The translations under genes were made by a program, and so were the position numbers. Source: Nonomuraea antri (GTDB taxonomy: Bacteria; Actinomycetota; Actinomycetes; Streptosporangiales; Streptosporangiaceae). Taken from it: 47,444 bases of DNA. Shown piece by piece: positions 16,153-24,232 of the stretch; within the stretch, counting starts at the first letter, position 1; each line of letters opens with the position of its first letter. The stretch is taken from NCBI RefSeq assembly GCF_013283785.1, contig NZ_JABCPZ010000062.1, positions 1-47,444 on the forward strand. Reading direction: 5' to 3'. The notes under the pieces are model-generated. The model saw only the letters and a list, made by a program, of their open reading frames with translations, did no database searches and was not told the DNA's origin.

Positions 16153-16923
16153 CTAGGCCGCCAGGAGGCTGGTGAGCAGCGCCGACACCAGGTGCGCGCG
16201 GACGCCGTCCGGGTCTGGCCTGCCGCCGTGCCAGGTGCAGGCGACGTTGAGCCCGGCGACCCGTCCGGAGCCGAGCACGGCGGCGGCCGCCCGCAGCAGC
16301 GCGGGCACGTCCGGGCCGCCATCCGCCGGATAGCGCAGCCCGGGCAGCTCGCCGGGGTCGAGGACGTCCAGGTCGAGGTTCACCAGCAGCGGCCCGGACG
16401 GCAGCGCCGCCGCGGACACCTCCGCCAGCGACAGCCGCCGCAGCGGCGCCGACGCCAGGAACGCCGACTCCGGCGGGTCGAGATCGCGGCCGTCGACCAG
16501 CACCACCCGATCCACCGGCGGCGGACGCAGGCCGAGCCGGTCGGCGACGAGATCAGGACGGTAGCCGAGCAGGAACCGCAGCGCCATGCCGCCGAGGTAG
16601 CCGGACGGGGTCGTCTCCAGCGTCTGGAGGTCGCCGTGCGCGTCGAACCAGACGACCGAGGCGTCGATCCCGGCCCGCTGCAGCCCGGCCAGCATGCCGA
16701 TCGTCACCGTGCAGTCTCCTGACACGACGGCCGCGGGCGCGCCGCCACGCGCCGTGCGCGCCACGGACTCGGCGACGGCGTCGTAGAGCCCGGCGAACCT
16801 GGTCCAGACGTCCGCGTCGGGGAGGTCCACGGTCAGCTCGGCGACGTCCGCGCCCGGCGGCAGCGGGACGTTGAGATCGGGGACGTGCTCGTCGAGGTGG
16901 TAGGGCACATGAAGGGTCGGCAT
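16153..16923 (-). CDS. Arginase/ureohydrolase-fold protein with altered metal ligand
   Basis: 256 residues. The ureohydrolase core is recognisable: FDAHGD (Asp94, His96, Asp98) and NLDLDVLDPG (Asp184, Asp186) supply five metal ligands. The first ligand site, normally GGDHS, reads SGDCTVTIG, so Cys71 replaces the histidine. Related actinobacterial proteins are annotated as arginase-family, but true arginase, agmatinase or formimidoylglutamase activity cannot be assumed. The protein is short and lacks an obvious guanidino-binding loop match. Start ATG 16923 is chosen on family alignment; GTG 16932 is possible, and neither has a clear ribosome site. It is a separate minus-strand gene, 37 bp after the acyltransferase. 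Confidence 0.78.
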   Translation of the reverse strand: MPTLHVPYHLDEHVPDLNVPLPPGADVAELTVDLPDADVWTRFAGLYDAVAESVARTARGGAPAAVVSGDCTVTIGMLAGLQRAGIDASVVWFDAHGDLQTLETTPSGYLGGMALRFLLGYRPDLVADRLGLRPPPVDRVVLVDGRDLDPPESAFLASAPLRRLSLAEVSAAALPSGPLLVNLDLDVLDPGELPGLRYPADGGPDVPALLRAAAAVLGSGRVAGLNVACTWHGGRPDPDGVRAHLVSALLTSLLAA

Positions 16924-16960
16924 CCGCGTCACGATAACAACCGGACCACGCCCGGGGCGA

Positions 16961-18229
16961 TCATCCGCCCGGAGCCACCCGGTCACGCCCGGGCACCGGA
17001 GAGCCGGATCGCCCCGAGGCTCGCTCGTGGGCGTGGAAGGCGGCGACGCAGACCAGCAGGGCGAGCGCGAACCCCGGCGTCCAGGCCAGCCGGGCCGCCA
17101 CCCACCCCGGGCCGTCGGGCACGGTGTGCAGGCCGGGCAGCGGTCGCGCGGCCACCAGCCCGAGCGCGGTCACCGCGATCATGGCGGTCTGGTGCCAGAG
17201 GAAGATCGTCATGGCGGCCAGGTTGGCGAGCGCCACGGCCGCCCACGCGGCGGGCCGGCGCAGCAGCCGGCGCAACGGGCCGAGCAGGAGCAGCGCGGCG
17301 CCGCTCTGCGCCAGGCCGAAGGTGACGGCGGCGAGCGTGGGCGGGTCGAGGTTCGAGACGGGCGCGCCCGGCACCCCGACCATGGCCGCCGGATAGCCCG
17401 CGCCCAGTACCAGCCCCGCGGTGGCCACGACCCCACCGGCCAGCAGCCCCCACGCCGCCCGCCGGGTGCGCGGACCGCCCAGGCCGCCCTGGCACCCAGA
17501 TCCGCCCTGGCATCCCGATCCGCCCCGGCACTCCGGCTCGCCCTGGTCTCCCGGCCCGCCCCGGTGGGGCCGGTTCAGGTGGGCGCCCAGGCAGTAGGGG
17601 ACCAGCCAGCCGGCGGCCACGTTGATCCAGCCGAGCCAGGCGGGGGCGTCCAGGCCGAAGCGGGCCGCGTCCACCAGGGCCACCGTGAGCAGCGGCCAGG
17701 CCGGATGCAGGCGTGCCGCGAGCGGGGTGGCGGCCGTCAGCGCCGCGAAGACCAGCAGGAACCACAGCGGGGACCACACCAGCTTGGCCAGCGCGCGCAC
17801 GGTGTCCAGGTCGACGCCCGCCGCGAGCATCGCCACCGCCACCACGGCCCACACCGCGACCACCGGCACGACGGGACGGGCCAGCCTGGCCAGCCGGGCG
17901 CCCAGCCAGTGCCGGTACGTCTCGCCCGCGGCCATGGAGCGTGCGTGTCCGCGCGCGCCCGCGTATCCGCCGACCAGGAAGAAGACCGCCAGCGTCTGGA
18001 ACACCCAGGAGAGCGGCACGAACTCGGGCAGCGCGCGCAGCGGGCTCGTGGTGCGCAGCGTCCCGCTGTCGGCGACCAGGGCGGTCACCAGCCAGTGGCC
18101 GAGCACCACGCCGAGGATGGCCAGCGCGCGCAGGGCGTCCAGGCCGCGATCACGGCCGGCCGGGGTCGCCGCGACGACCCGCGGGACCAGGCCCCCCGGC
18201 GCGGTGCGGTGGCCGGTCGGGTCAGCCAT
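16961..18229 (-). CDS. Integral membrane acyltransferase (acyltransferase-3 family)
   Basis: 422 residues with about ten hydrophobic segments. LDALRALAILGVVLGHWLVT carries the conserved Arg and His of the family, then FFLVGGYAGARGHARS, then LWHQTAM near the end. These enzymes move acetyl or succinyl groups to surface glycans or small molecules; the substrate here is unknown. ATG 18229 overlaps the stop of the upstream hydrolase gene by 8 bp, indicating one operon. A cytoplasmic or loop segment around residues 225-250 consists of 18-bp repeats encoding Gly/Cys/Gln-rich hexads (GSGCQG), an odd insertion for this family. Confidence 0.82.
   Translation of the reverse strand: MADPTGHRTAPGGLVPRVVAATPAGRDRGLDALRALAILGVVLGHWLVTALVADSGTLRTTSPLRALPEFVPLSWVFQTLAVFFLVGGYAGARGHARSMAAGETYRHWLGARLARLARPVVPVVAVWAVVAVAMLAAGVDLDTVRALAKLVWSPLWFLLVFAALTAATPLAARLHPAWPLLTVALVDAARFGLDAPAWLGWINVAAGWLVPYCLGAHLNRPHRGGPGDQGEPECRGGSGCQGGSGCQGGLGGPRTRRAAWGLLAGGVVATAGLVLGAGYPAAMVGVPGAPVSNLDPPTLAAVTFGLAQSGAALLLLGPLRRLLRRPAAWAAVALANLAAMTIFLWHQTAMIAVTALGLVAARPLPGLHTVPDGPGWVAARLAWTPGFALALLVCVAAFHAHERASGRSGSPVPGRDRVAPGG
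17484..17555. repeat. Four 18-bp tandem repeats inside the acyltransferase gene
   Basis: Four imperfect 18-bp units (type CCGCCCTGGCATCCCGAT on the plus strand) encode Gly-rich hexads with three cysteines on the minus strand. They interrupt a loop between membrane segments and keep the frame. Unit number may vary between strains. Confidence 0.75.
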
Positions 18230-19253
18230 CGGCGCCTGCCGGGAGCGGGTTCCCGCCGCTGACGATCCTGGCGATGTTCTCCAGTGCCACGGACCCGGCC
18301 CGCAGGTAGTCGCTGTGACCGCCGTTCCCCGCGGGGAAGACCCGGGCGCCGAAGCCGGGGGAGACCGGGTCGGCACCGAGGCCGACCGTGGCGAACGGCA
18401 GCCGCCAGCGCACGTTCGGCACCTCGGAGATCCAGTCGCCGGCGCCCACCCCGGCCCAGACGGTCGCCCTGGTCCGCAGGCCGGCCGCGGTCTCGGCGGT
18501 CACGCCCGCGCTGCCGTACAGGACGAGGTCGGCCACGTCCAGGCCGGACGCCGCCCGCCCGCACACCACCGAGCCGTAGGAGTGACACACCAGGGAGACC
18601 CGCGCGCCCGGCTTGATCGCGGCCAGTTCGCGCACGAACGCCCGCAGCGCCGGCACCCCGGCGTCGGCCAGGTCGGCGGTCAGCGACTGGAGGCTCAGGG
18701 TGCTGGGCGTGCGGTAGCCGAGCCAGGCCACGACCGCGGACCGCCCGCCGATCGCCGCGTGCAGCCGCATCGAGCCGCCGCGCAGGAGCCCGTACTTGTC
18801 CAGGTTGGTGTCGGCCCCCGGCACCACGACGGCGATCGTCCCGGCGTCGGCCAGGTCGCCGAAGACCTCGACGGCCCGGCCCCCGTCACGGCCGTCGAAG
18901 GACAGGAACCGCCGGGCCGGATCGGCCATGCCGGCCAGCATCGAGGCCCGGCGGCGATCGCCGTGGCCGGCGGCCATCCGCTGGGCCGCGCGTACGGCGT
19001 CATGGGTGGCCGCGTATCGCCGGGCGAGGGTGGCGGGGCTCGCGTCGGTCAGCGGTGGCAGGCGGCCCGGGTCGGGCGCGGGGACCGCCGCGGGGCGGGC
19101 CGCGCCCATCACCGGCGCGGCCAGCGAGGCGGCGAGCAGCGCGGCGAGCAGACTGCGCCTGAGCCGCCCTAGCCTGAGCCGCCCTAGCCTGAGCCGCCCG
19201 TGCCTGGGCCGCCCGCCGCGCGGGGCGCGAGCCGGTCGATCGATCGGGTTCAC
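18222..19253 (-). CDS. Secreted alpha/beta hydrolase (DUF1023 type)
   Basis: About 343 residues. A basic N-terminus and hydrophobic LLAALLAASLAAPVM form a signal peptide or anchor. The hydrolase nucleophile elbow is VCHSYGSVVC (G-like x-S-x-G with His before Ser). GADTNLDKYGLLRGGSM and a late Asp/His region (GNGGHSDYL) complete an alpha/beta hydrolase of the DUF1023 family. GTG 19253 is chosen because it lies just before the basic region; an upstream in-frame ATG (19310) is possible. The N-terminal region is built from 15-bp repeats. It is the first gene of a two-gene operon with the membrane acyltransferase, which suggests joint modification of a surface or secreted molecule. Confidence 0.78.
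   Translation of the reverse strand: MNPIDRPARAPRGGRPRHGRLRLGRLRLGRLRRSLLAALLAASLAAPVMGAARPAAVPAPDPGRLPPLTDASPATLARRYAATHDAVRAAQRMAAGHGDRRRASMLAGMADPARRFLSFDGRDGGRAVEVFGDLADAGTIAVVVPGADTNLDKYGLLRGGSMRLHAAIGGRSAVVAWLGYRTPSTLSLQSLTADLADAGVPALRAFVRELAAIKPGARVSLVCHSYGSVVCGRAASGLDVADLVLYGSAGVTAETAAGLRTRATVWAGVGAGDWISEVPNVRWRLPFATVGLGADPVSPGFGARVFPAGNGGHSDYLRAGSVALENIARIVSGGNPLPAGADG
19158..19217. repeat. Four 15-bp tandem repeats at the hydrolase N-terminus
   Basis: Units of type CCTGAGCCGCCCTAG (plus strand) occur four times, the last two imperfect. On the minus strand they encode the pentapeptide GRLRL, a run of positive charge ahead of the signal sequence. The repeats make the exact N-terminus and start uncertain. 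Confidence 0.85.
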
Positions 19254-19394
19254 CCGCTGAGATTGCCTCGCGCGGGCCCGGCTCCACATCGCACCGCGGA
19301 GCCCATTCACGGGCAGGCGATCAAACCCCGGATGTACGACCTTGGTGCGATGTCCGGCCCGCGCGGACGCGCCCCGGACCCCGCGCCGGGCAGG

Positions 19395-20168
19395 TCAGAC
19401 CGCGGCGGCGTGGCCGCGGACCATGCGGCCGACCTCGGCGCGCAGGTGCACGAAGTTCGGGTCCTCGCGGGTGGTGATCTGGTCGCGCGGCGACGGCAGG
19501 TCCACCTTCAGGTCGCCCACCACCTGCGCGGGCGCCTTGGACAGCACCACCACGCGGTCGCCCACGTAGACGCTCTCGTCGATGTCGTGCGTGATCAGCA
19601 CGATGGTCATCTGGTGGTGGCTGCGTACCTTGAGCACCAGGTCTTCCAGGTCCTCGCGGGTCTGGGCGTCCACGGAGCCGAACGGCTCGTCCATGAGCAT
19701 CAGCGACGGACGGTAGGCCAGCGCCCGCGCGATCGCCACGCGCTGCTGCATGCCGCCGGACAGCTGGAACGGGTACTTGCGCCCGGCGTCGGAGAGGCCG
19801 ACGGACTCCAGCGCCTCGTGCGCGGCCTCGCGGCGCTGACGCTTGTCGAGGCTCTTGCGGCGCAGCGGCAACGCCACGTTGTCGGCCACCGACATCCAGG
19901 GGAAGAGCGAGCGGCTGTAGTCCTGGAAGACGACGGCCAGGTTGTCGGGCGTCTGGCGCACCAGGTTGCCCTCGACCCTGATCTCACCGCCGGTGGGCGT
20001 GATGAGGCCGGCGATGGAACGCAGCAGCGTGGACTTTCCGCACCCCGACGGCCCGACGATGCACAACAGCTCACCTTCGGCGACGCTCAGGCTGAGTCCT
20101 TCGATGGCGCGGTGCTCGTTGGGGCCGCCGCCGCCGTAAACGTGGGAGAGGTTGTCTATCTCGAGCAA
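19395..20168 (-). CDS. NMT1/SsuB/TauB-type ABC transporter ATPase
   Basis: 257 residues. Walker A GPSGCGKSTLLRS (about 39-51), Q-loop VVFQDYSRSLFPWMSV, signature LSGGMQQRVAIARAL, Walker B LMLMDEPFGSVD, switch His in LITHDIDESVY. This is the nitrate/sulfonate/taurine import class. TTG 20168 is used, with GAGGAA 6 bp before it. It is the only ATPase of this class in the window, while three matching permease-pair modules (A, B, C) are present. It is separated from module A by a collagen-like gene and a terminator, so it is expressed independently. It may energise one or all three modules. Confidence 0.9.
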   Translation of the reverse strand: MLEIDNLSHVYGGGGPNEHRAIEGLSLSVAEGELLCIVGPSGCGKSTLLRSIAGLITPTGGEIRVEGNLVRQTPDNLAVVFQDYSRSLFPWMSVADNVALPLRRKSLDKRQRREAAHEALESVGLSDAGRKYPFQLSGGMQQRVAIARALAYRPSLMLMDEPFGSVDAQTREDLEDLVLKVRSHHQMTIVLITHDIDESVYVGDRVVVLSKAPAQVVGDLKVDLPSPRDQITTREDPNFVHLRAEVGRMVRGHAAAV

Positions 20169-20504
20169 GGCGAATTCCTCGGGGGGAGCGAGACCAGGGA
20201 CAACATGGCGACTCTATCGAAACCGGGAATAGCTGCACATGTCGTATGAATATTTCGGACGCGATCTTACTCCTGGCTGATCGCCGAGCGACACCCGTGA
20301 AGATCCACATCACCGGTGCTCACACGGCACGCGCGGGCGTACGGCCGGGTCCGTCGAGGGAATATAGGGCCTCCGAAAGGCCCGTCCGCAACTCGTCGTC
20401 GAGATCGCGGCCGGATCGAGCGGAGGCCGGTCGTGCGTCAGGTGGGTCGGAGACCTGCCCGCCCGATCACCTGAACCGGGCGGGCCGTCCCGAGGAGCAC
20501 GTGG
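20169..20504. promoter_or_regulatory. 336-bp gap upstream of the ATPase gene
   Basis: I find no supported gene here. The part nearest the ATPase (20200-20330) is lower in GC and presumably holds its promoter. The far end holds the stem-loop at 20457-20485 that closes the collagen-like gene. No recognisable riboswitch or repeat was seen. Confidence 0.5.
20457..20485 (-). terminator. Stem-loop after the collagen-like gene
   Basis: GCCCGCCCG pairs with CGGGCGGGC around an 11-base loop, 20 bp beyond the stop of the minus-strand collagen-like gene. There is no U tract, which is common in high-GC actinobacteria. Confidence 0.55.
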
Positions 20505-21329
20505 TCACTCCTGGGGCTGGTCTTCCGGCGTCAGGTTCTCCTGGCCACCGAGGTCATCCTGGCCCAGGTTCTCCTGGCCACCGAGGTCATCCTGGCCCAG
20601 GTTCTCCTGCTCCGGGGCGGCCTCGTCCGCTGTGTCCTGCTGCGGGGCGGCCTCGTCGGCGTCCTGCTCAGGGAACAGCTGGTCGAGGTTCTGGTCGCCC
20701 GACTCCTGGCGGGCGAGCGCCAGCGGGTCGAAGTTCTCCGGCGAGAGGGCGTCCGGACCGGCCTGCCCCGGGTCGAAGCTCGCCTCGTCCTGGTTGTCCG
20801 GGGCCCAGTAGTCCTGGCCCTGGTTGTTCGGGGACCAGTAGTCCCGGCCCTGGTTGTCGCGGGACGCGTCACCCGGCGCGGCCTGCGTGCTGTACAGGTC
20901 GGGACGGTGGTGCGAGTGCCACGGCTTGAACGGGAACCACGGCCACGGCTTGTGCGGCCACTTGACCACCTTTCCGGGAGGTCCGGGAGGACCCTGCGGC
21001 CCCTGCGGGCCGGCGGGACCCTGCGGGCCCTGCGGTCCGGCCGGGCCCTGCGGTCCGACCCTGCCGTGGCAGTGGCGGTGACGGTGGCAGTGGCGGTGAC
21101 GCCAGCCGCCCCACCAGCGCGGGCCGCAGTGACGGTGACGGCAGCCGAGCGCGGGCTTCTCGTGGACGAGCGTGGCGGCGCTCGTCTGGGCGATGGCGCC
21201 GGTGGTCACCCCGGTCTGGGCGCTGGCGACCTGACCGAGCGGCAGGAGTACGGCGCCGGTGGCCAACGTGGCCAGAGCGAGTGTGGCGGCCCGCCGGTGG
21301 CGGATTACGCTTTTCATCTTCACGGTCAT
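20505..21329 (-). CDS. Secreted His/Cys-rich protein with short collagen-like stretch
   Basis: 274 residues of unusual composition. In order: a Sec signal (ATLALATLATGAVLL, ending about ASA); a His/Cys-rich block with CRHRHC, WRHRHCHRHRHCHGR; about nine Gly-x-y triplets rich in GPQ and ending GPPGPPG; a Trp/Pro block (KWPHKPWPWFPFKPW); two NQGxDYWxP repeats; and an acidic Gln-rich tail with 11-residue ENLGQDDLGGQ repeats. The His/Cys block looks metal-binding, and the triplets could trimerise. No enzyme domain is visible. ATG 21329 follows AGGAAACGA. It sits between the transporter A permeases and the ATPase but has its own terminators on both sides. Confidence 0.8.
   Translation of the reverse strand: MTVKMKSVIRHRRAATLALATLATGAVLLPLGQVASAQTGVTTGAIAQTSAATLVHEKPALGCRHRHCGPRWWGGWRHRHCHRHRHCHGRVGPQGPAGPQGPQGPAGPQGPQGPPGPPGKVVKWPHKPWPWFPFKPWHSHHRPDLYSTQAAPGDASRDNQGRDYWSPNNQGQDYWAPDNQDEASFDPGQAGPDALSPENFDPLALARQESGDQNLDQLFPEQDADEAAPQQDTADEAAPEQENLGQDDLGGQENLGQDDLGGQENLTPEDQPQE
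20532..20609. repeat. 33-bp tandem repeat in the collagen-like gene
   Basis: Two perfect 33-bp units (20532-20564, 20565-20597) and a 12-bp partial third encode the acidic 11-residue unit of type LGGQENLGQDD near the C-terminus. Perfect identity suggests recent expansion. Confidence 0.92.
20791..20858. repeat. 30-bp tandem repeat in the collagen-like gene
   Basis: Two 30-bp units (20791-20820, 20821-20850) with few differences, plus a partial third, encode the 10-residue unit NQGxDYWxPx. Confidence 0.88.
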
Positions 21330-21541
21330 TCGTTTCCTGTGTGTCGGTGATCCGATCTAGATCCTGGTCGCCCTCCCCGGCTTCCAGATGGATTCCGACA
21401 TACCCATACTCAACGTTCGGGGACGCCATTTCCCGGTTAATGTCTGCCCCAAGCTTATTCTCTATTGCCGCAATTTCAGGAAATGCTGTCATCCAGCCGA
21501 ATTGTCCGAATCGTCCCAGGTCAACAGGGGTGTGAACGCGA

Positions 21542-21572
21542 GCACGCCCGGCGCGAGGCGCGCCGGGCGTGC
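21542..21572. terminator. Strong stem-loop after transporter A permease operon
   Basis: A perfect 14-bp stem, GCACGCCCGGCGCG and its complement, with a 3-base loop (AGG). It lies 17 bp beyond the stop of the last permease gene on the minus strand and upstream of the collagen-like gene, separating the two transcripts. The rest of 21330-21588 presumably holds the collagen-like gene promoter; no other feature was seen there. Confidence 0.82.
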
Positions 21573-21588
21573 GCATTTGCGGCGAAGG

Positions 21589-22422
21589 CTATTCCGACAC
21601 TTGCTGCGCCTGGTGATGCCAGGCGAGCACGCGCCGTTCCACCACCAGGAACAGCTCGTTGAGCACATATCCGAGCACGCCGAGAAGCACGATTCCGGCC
21701 CACATGGCAGGCAGGTCGAACATCGACCAGGCGTCGGTGAGCTGGAACCCGATCCCGTTCGTGGTCCCGGGCAGCAGCTCGGAGAAGACCATGACGATCA
21801 ACGAGAGCGACAACGCCAGCCGCAGCCCGGCGAACATCTTCGGCAGCGCGGACGGCAGCACGATCCGGCGGATCCGCTCGGCCCGCGACAGCCTGAACAC
21901 CCGGCTGGTGTCCAGGTGCAGCGGCTCGACCGAGCGCGCCCCGTCGGCGGTGTTCAGCAGCACCGGCCAGACGATGCTGAACACGATGAACGCCAGTTGC
22001 ATCTTCACCCCGAAGCCGAACACCACCAGGAACACGGTCACCAGCGCCGGGGGCGGGATCGCGCGCAGGAACTGCAGCACGCCGTCGAGGTAGTCGTACA
22101 CCCGGGCCGACATGCCGATCGCCAGCCCGAGCAGCACCCCGAGCAGCGCGCCGACGGTGAAGCCGACGGCCATCCGGCCCAGGCTGGGCAGGATGTTCTG
22201 CACGGCCATGTCGGTCAGGAACAGCCGCTCGGGCGGCCCGGAGAACCACATGGTCCCCATGCGCAGCACGATCTCCGCGGGCGGAGGGAAGAACGTGCTG
22301 GCCGCCAGCCGCGTGGCGCCCTCCCAGACCCCGACGAGCACCACCAGCACGCACACCCGGAACAGCGCGGTCTTCATGGGCGCGGTCTTCACTGGCGTGG
22401 TCTTCACTGGCGCGGTCTTCAT
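21589..22422 (-). CDS. NMT1/TauC-type ABC permease, A2 clade
   Basis: 277 residues with about six membrane segments and a BPD-transport domain of the SsuC/TauC type. Marks of the second-permease clade are FLRAIPPPALVTVFLVVFGFG, an EAA-loop ending RRIVLPSALPKMFAGLRLAL, and a C-terminus WAGIVLLGVLGYVLNELFLV, then ERRVLAWHH. The closest relatives in this window are the second permeases of modules B and C, not its own neighbour A1. ATG 22422 overlaps the A1 stop (ATGA). The first 20 residues consist of four 5-residue repeats, each beginning with a possible start codon, so the exact N-terminus is uncertain. Confidence 0.87.
   Translation of the reverse strand: MKTAPVKTTPVKTAPMKTALFRVCVLVVLVGVWEGATRLAASTFFPPPAEIVLRMGTMWFSGPPERLFLTDMAVQNILPSLGRMAVGFTVGALLGVLLGLAIGMSARVYDYLDGVLQFLRAIPPPALVTVFLVVFGFGVKMQLAFIVFSIVWPVLLNTADGARSVEPLHLDTSRVFRLSRAERIRRIVLPSALPKMFAGLRLALSLSLIVMVFSELLPGTTNGIGFQLTDAWSMFDLPAMWAGIVLLGVLGYVLNELFLVVERRVLAWHHQAQQVSE
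22363..22422. repeat. Four 15-bp repeats carrying reiterated start codons
   Basis: On the minus strand four consecutive 15-bp units begin ATGAAGACC, GTGAAGACC, GTGAAGACC and ATGAAGACC, encoding MKTAP, VKTTP, VKTAP, MKTAL. All are in frame with the A2 permease, so each unit offers an alternative start. Confidence 0.92.
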
Positions 22423-23231
22423 GTGCGCGCCCCCAGCCGTTCGTGGTGCCAGCGGAAGGCCCGGCGGTCGGCGGCCACCAGCAGCGCGTTGACGAGCACG
22501 CCGAACAGGCCCACCCAGAACACGCCGGCCAGGATGTCCACCATCCGCGCGGGCACCGCCAGGCCGGCGAAGAAGATGAACACGCCGATGCCCTCGCCCC
22601 GCCCGGCCACGATCTCCGTGCTCACGGTCAGGATGAGCGCCACCCCGGCCGACAGCCTGAGCCCGGTGGTGATGAACGGCGCCGACGACGGCAGCGACAC
22701 CCGCAGCAGCACCGCGAGCCGACCGAACCCGTACGAGCGCAGCGACTCCTTGGCCACCGGGTCGACGCCGCGCAGGCCGTACATGGTGTTGTAGAGGATG
22801 GGCCACAGCGCGGCGTAGACCACCAGCGTGATGCGCAGCCGCAGGTCGGTCCCGATGACCAGCGCGACCAGCGGGATGAGCGCCACCGACGGGATGGGAC
22901 GCAGGAACTCCACCACCGAGCGCATGGCCGCGTCGAGTATCGGGACGCTGCCCAGCAGCAGGCCGAGCGGCACCGCGATCGCCGCCGCCAGGCCCAGCCC
23001 GGCCGCCCAGGCCAGCAGGCTGGTGGCGGCGTGCGTGCGGAACGCCGGATCGAGCAGCAGCTCGCCGGCCCGCTGGAGTATCTCCGTGGCGGGCGGCAGG
23101 AACTCCGCGTCGACCAGGCCGGTCCTGCTGAGCAGTTCCAGCAGGACGACGAACGCGAGCACCCCGCCGGCCCGGCGCGACCACCTGGTGGCGGCCGTCA
23201 CCGGGCGGGCGAGTACGGTGGCGGCGCTCAC
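22419..23231 (-). CDS. NMT1/TauC-type ABC permease, A1 clade
   Basis: 270 residues with about six membrane segments. First-permease clade marks: FLRPIPSVALIPLVALV, the EAA-loop ESLRSYGFGRLAVLLRV followed by SLPSSAPFITTGLRL, and a terminal RRAFRWHH. GTG 23231 overlaps the stop of the binding-protein gene (GTGA), which fixes this start over the longer frame. With A2 it should form a heteromeric channel. Members of this family more often use one permease as a homodimer, so the pair is noteworthy. Confidence 0.87.
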   Translation of the reverse strand: MSAATVLARPVTAATRWSRRAGGVLAFVVLLELLSRTGLVDAEFLPPATEILQRAGELLLDPAFRTHAATSLLAWAAGLGLAAAIAVPLGLLLGSVPILDAAMRSVVEFLRPIPSVALIPLVALVIGTDLRLRITLVVYAALWPILYNTMYGLRGVDPVAKESLRSYGFGRLAVLLRVSLPSSAPFITTGLRLSAGVALILTVSTEIVAGRGEGIGVFIFFAGLAVPARMVDILAGVFWVGLFGVLVNALLVAADRRAFRWHHERLGART

Positions 23232-24232
23232 CCTGAAGCGGTCGCCGACATCAACGTCTTGACGTCGATTTCCCTGGCGAGCCACTTGGCCTCCATCATC
23301 CAGTCGGCGACGCGCTGGAGTCTGGTGGCGTTGTCGGAGCTGGAGAAGAACGGGAAGGTCACCGTGGCGGCCGTCGCCGCGTCGATCTGGGTGAAGTTCG
23401 GCAGCACCTTGGCCACCACCTCACGGTTGTTCTCCATCATCTTGGCGGCGTTGTGGATGGCCCGCTGGAAGGCGGCGGCGGTCTTGGGGTTCTGGTCGTA
23501 CCACTCCTGGGTGCCGACGTAGCCGGAGATCGGGAACTCCTTGGCCGGCCCGGAGGCGGGGTCGATGATCTTGCGCGCGCCCATCTGCGACGTGGCCGCG
23601 GTGACCATGGGCTCGCCCAGGTAGGCGGCGTCGATCTGGCCGCCCTTCCACGACGGCATGATGTTCTGGAACGTCACGGGCACGTACTTGATCTTCGCCG
23701 GGTCGACGTCGTTGGCCTTGAGCACCTGGGTCAGCGCCAGCTCCTGGAAGTTGTGCAGGACGTTGACGTTGATCGTCTTGTTCTCGAGGTCCTTCGGCGT
23801 CTTGATGGGCGAGTCGGGCAGCGCCATGATGCTCAGCGAGTCGGGCGCCGCGCGCGATCCTTCGGCCAGGATGCGCAGCTTGATCACGTTCTTGTCGTGG
23901 GCCTGGAACATCGACACGTAGTTGCCGAACATGGCGTCGATCTCGCCGTTCCGCAGCATGGGGATGGCCTCGGGTGCCGCCTGCACGACCTGCGGGGTGA
24001 CCTCCAGCCCCTCCTTCTCGAAGAGCTTCTGGTCGATCGCGACGTAGATGGCGGCGCTGTCGATGGCGGGGAGGGTCGCGACCTTCAGTTTCGTCTTCTC
24101 CAGCGCGCCTCCGCTGGCGGACGCGGACGGCGGCGCGCTGGCCGAGCCGGAGCCGGCGCCGCTGCACGCGACGGCTCCGAGTGCCAGGACAAACCCGATG
24201 ACGGCGGCCTTGGAATGGCGGCCAAGCCTCAT
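23228..24232 (-). CDS. NMT1-type substrate-binding lipoprotein, module A
   Basis: 334 residues. Signal peptide with lipobox LGAVAC, then a Ser/Ala linker and a NMT1/SsuA-type receptor: KVATLPAIDSAAIYVAIDQ, KEGLEVTPQVVQ, GNYVSMFQA, GQIDAAYLGEPMV. This class binds small nitrogenous, pyrimidine or sulfonate compounds; the ligand cannot be told from sequence. ATG 24232 follows GGGAG at about 8 bp. It is the first gene of the module A operon and divergent from conservon 3 across a 527-bp gap. The LPxIDxAAxYxA segment is shared with the module B receptor but not with C. Confidence 0.88.
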   Translation of the reverse strand: MRLGRHSKAAVIGFVLALGAVACSGAGSGSASAPPSASASGGALEKTKLKVATLPAIDSAAIYVAIDQKLFEKEGLEVTPQVVQAAPEAIPMLRNGEIDAMFGNYVSMFQAHDKNVIKLRILAEGSRAAPDSLSIMALPDSPIKTPKDLENKTINVNVLHNFQELALTQVLKANDVDPAKIKYVPVTFQNIMPSWKGGQIDAAYLGEPMVTAATSQMGARKIIDPASGPAKEFPISGYVGTQEWYDQNPKTAAAFQRAIHNAAKMMENNREVVAKVLPNFTQIDAATAATVTFPFFSSSDNATRLQRVADWMMEAKWLAREIDVKTLMSATASG

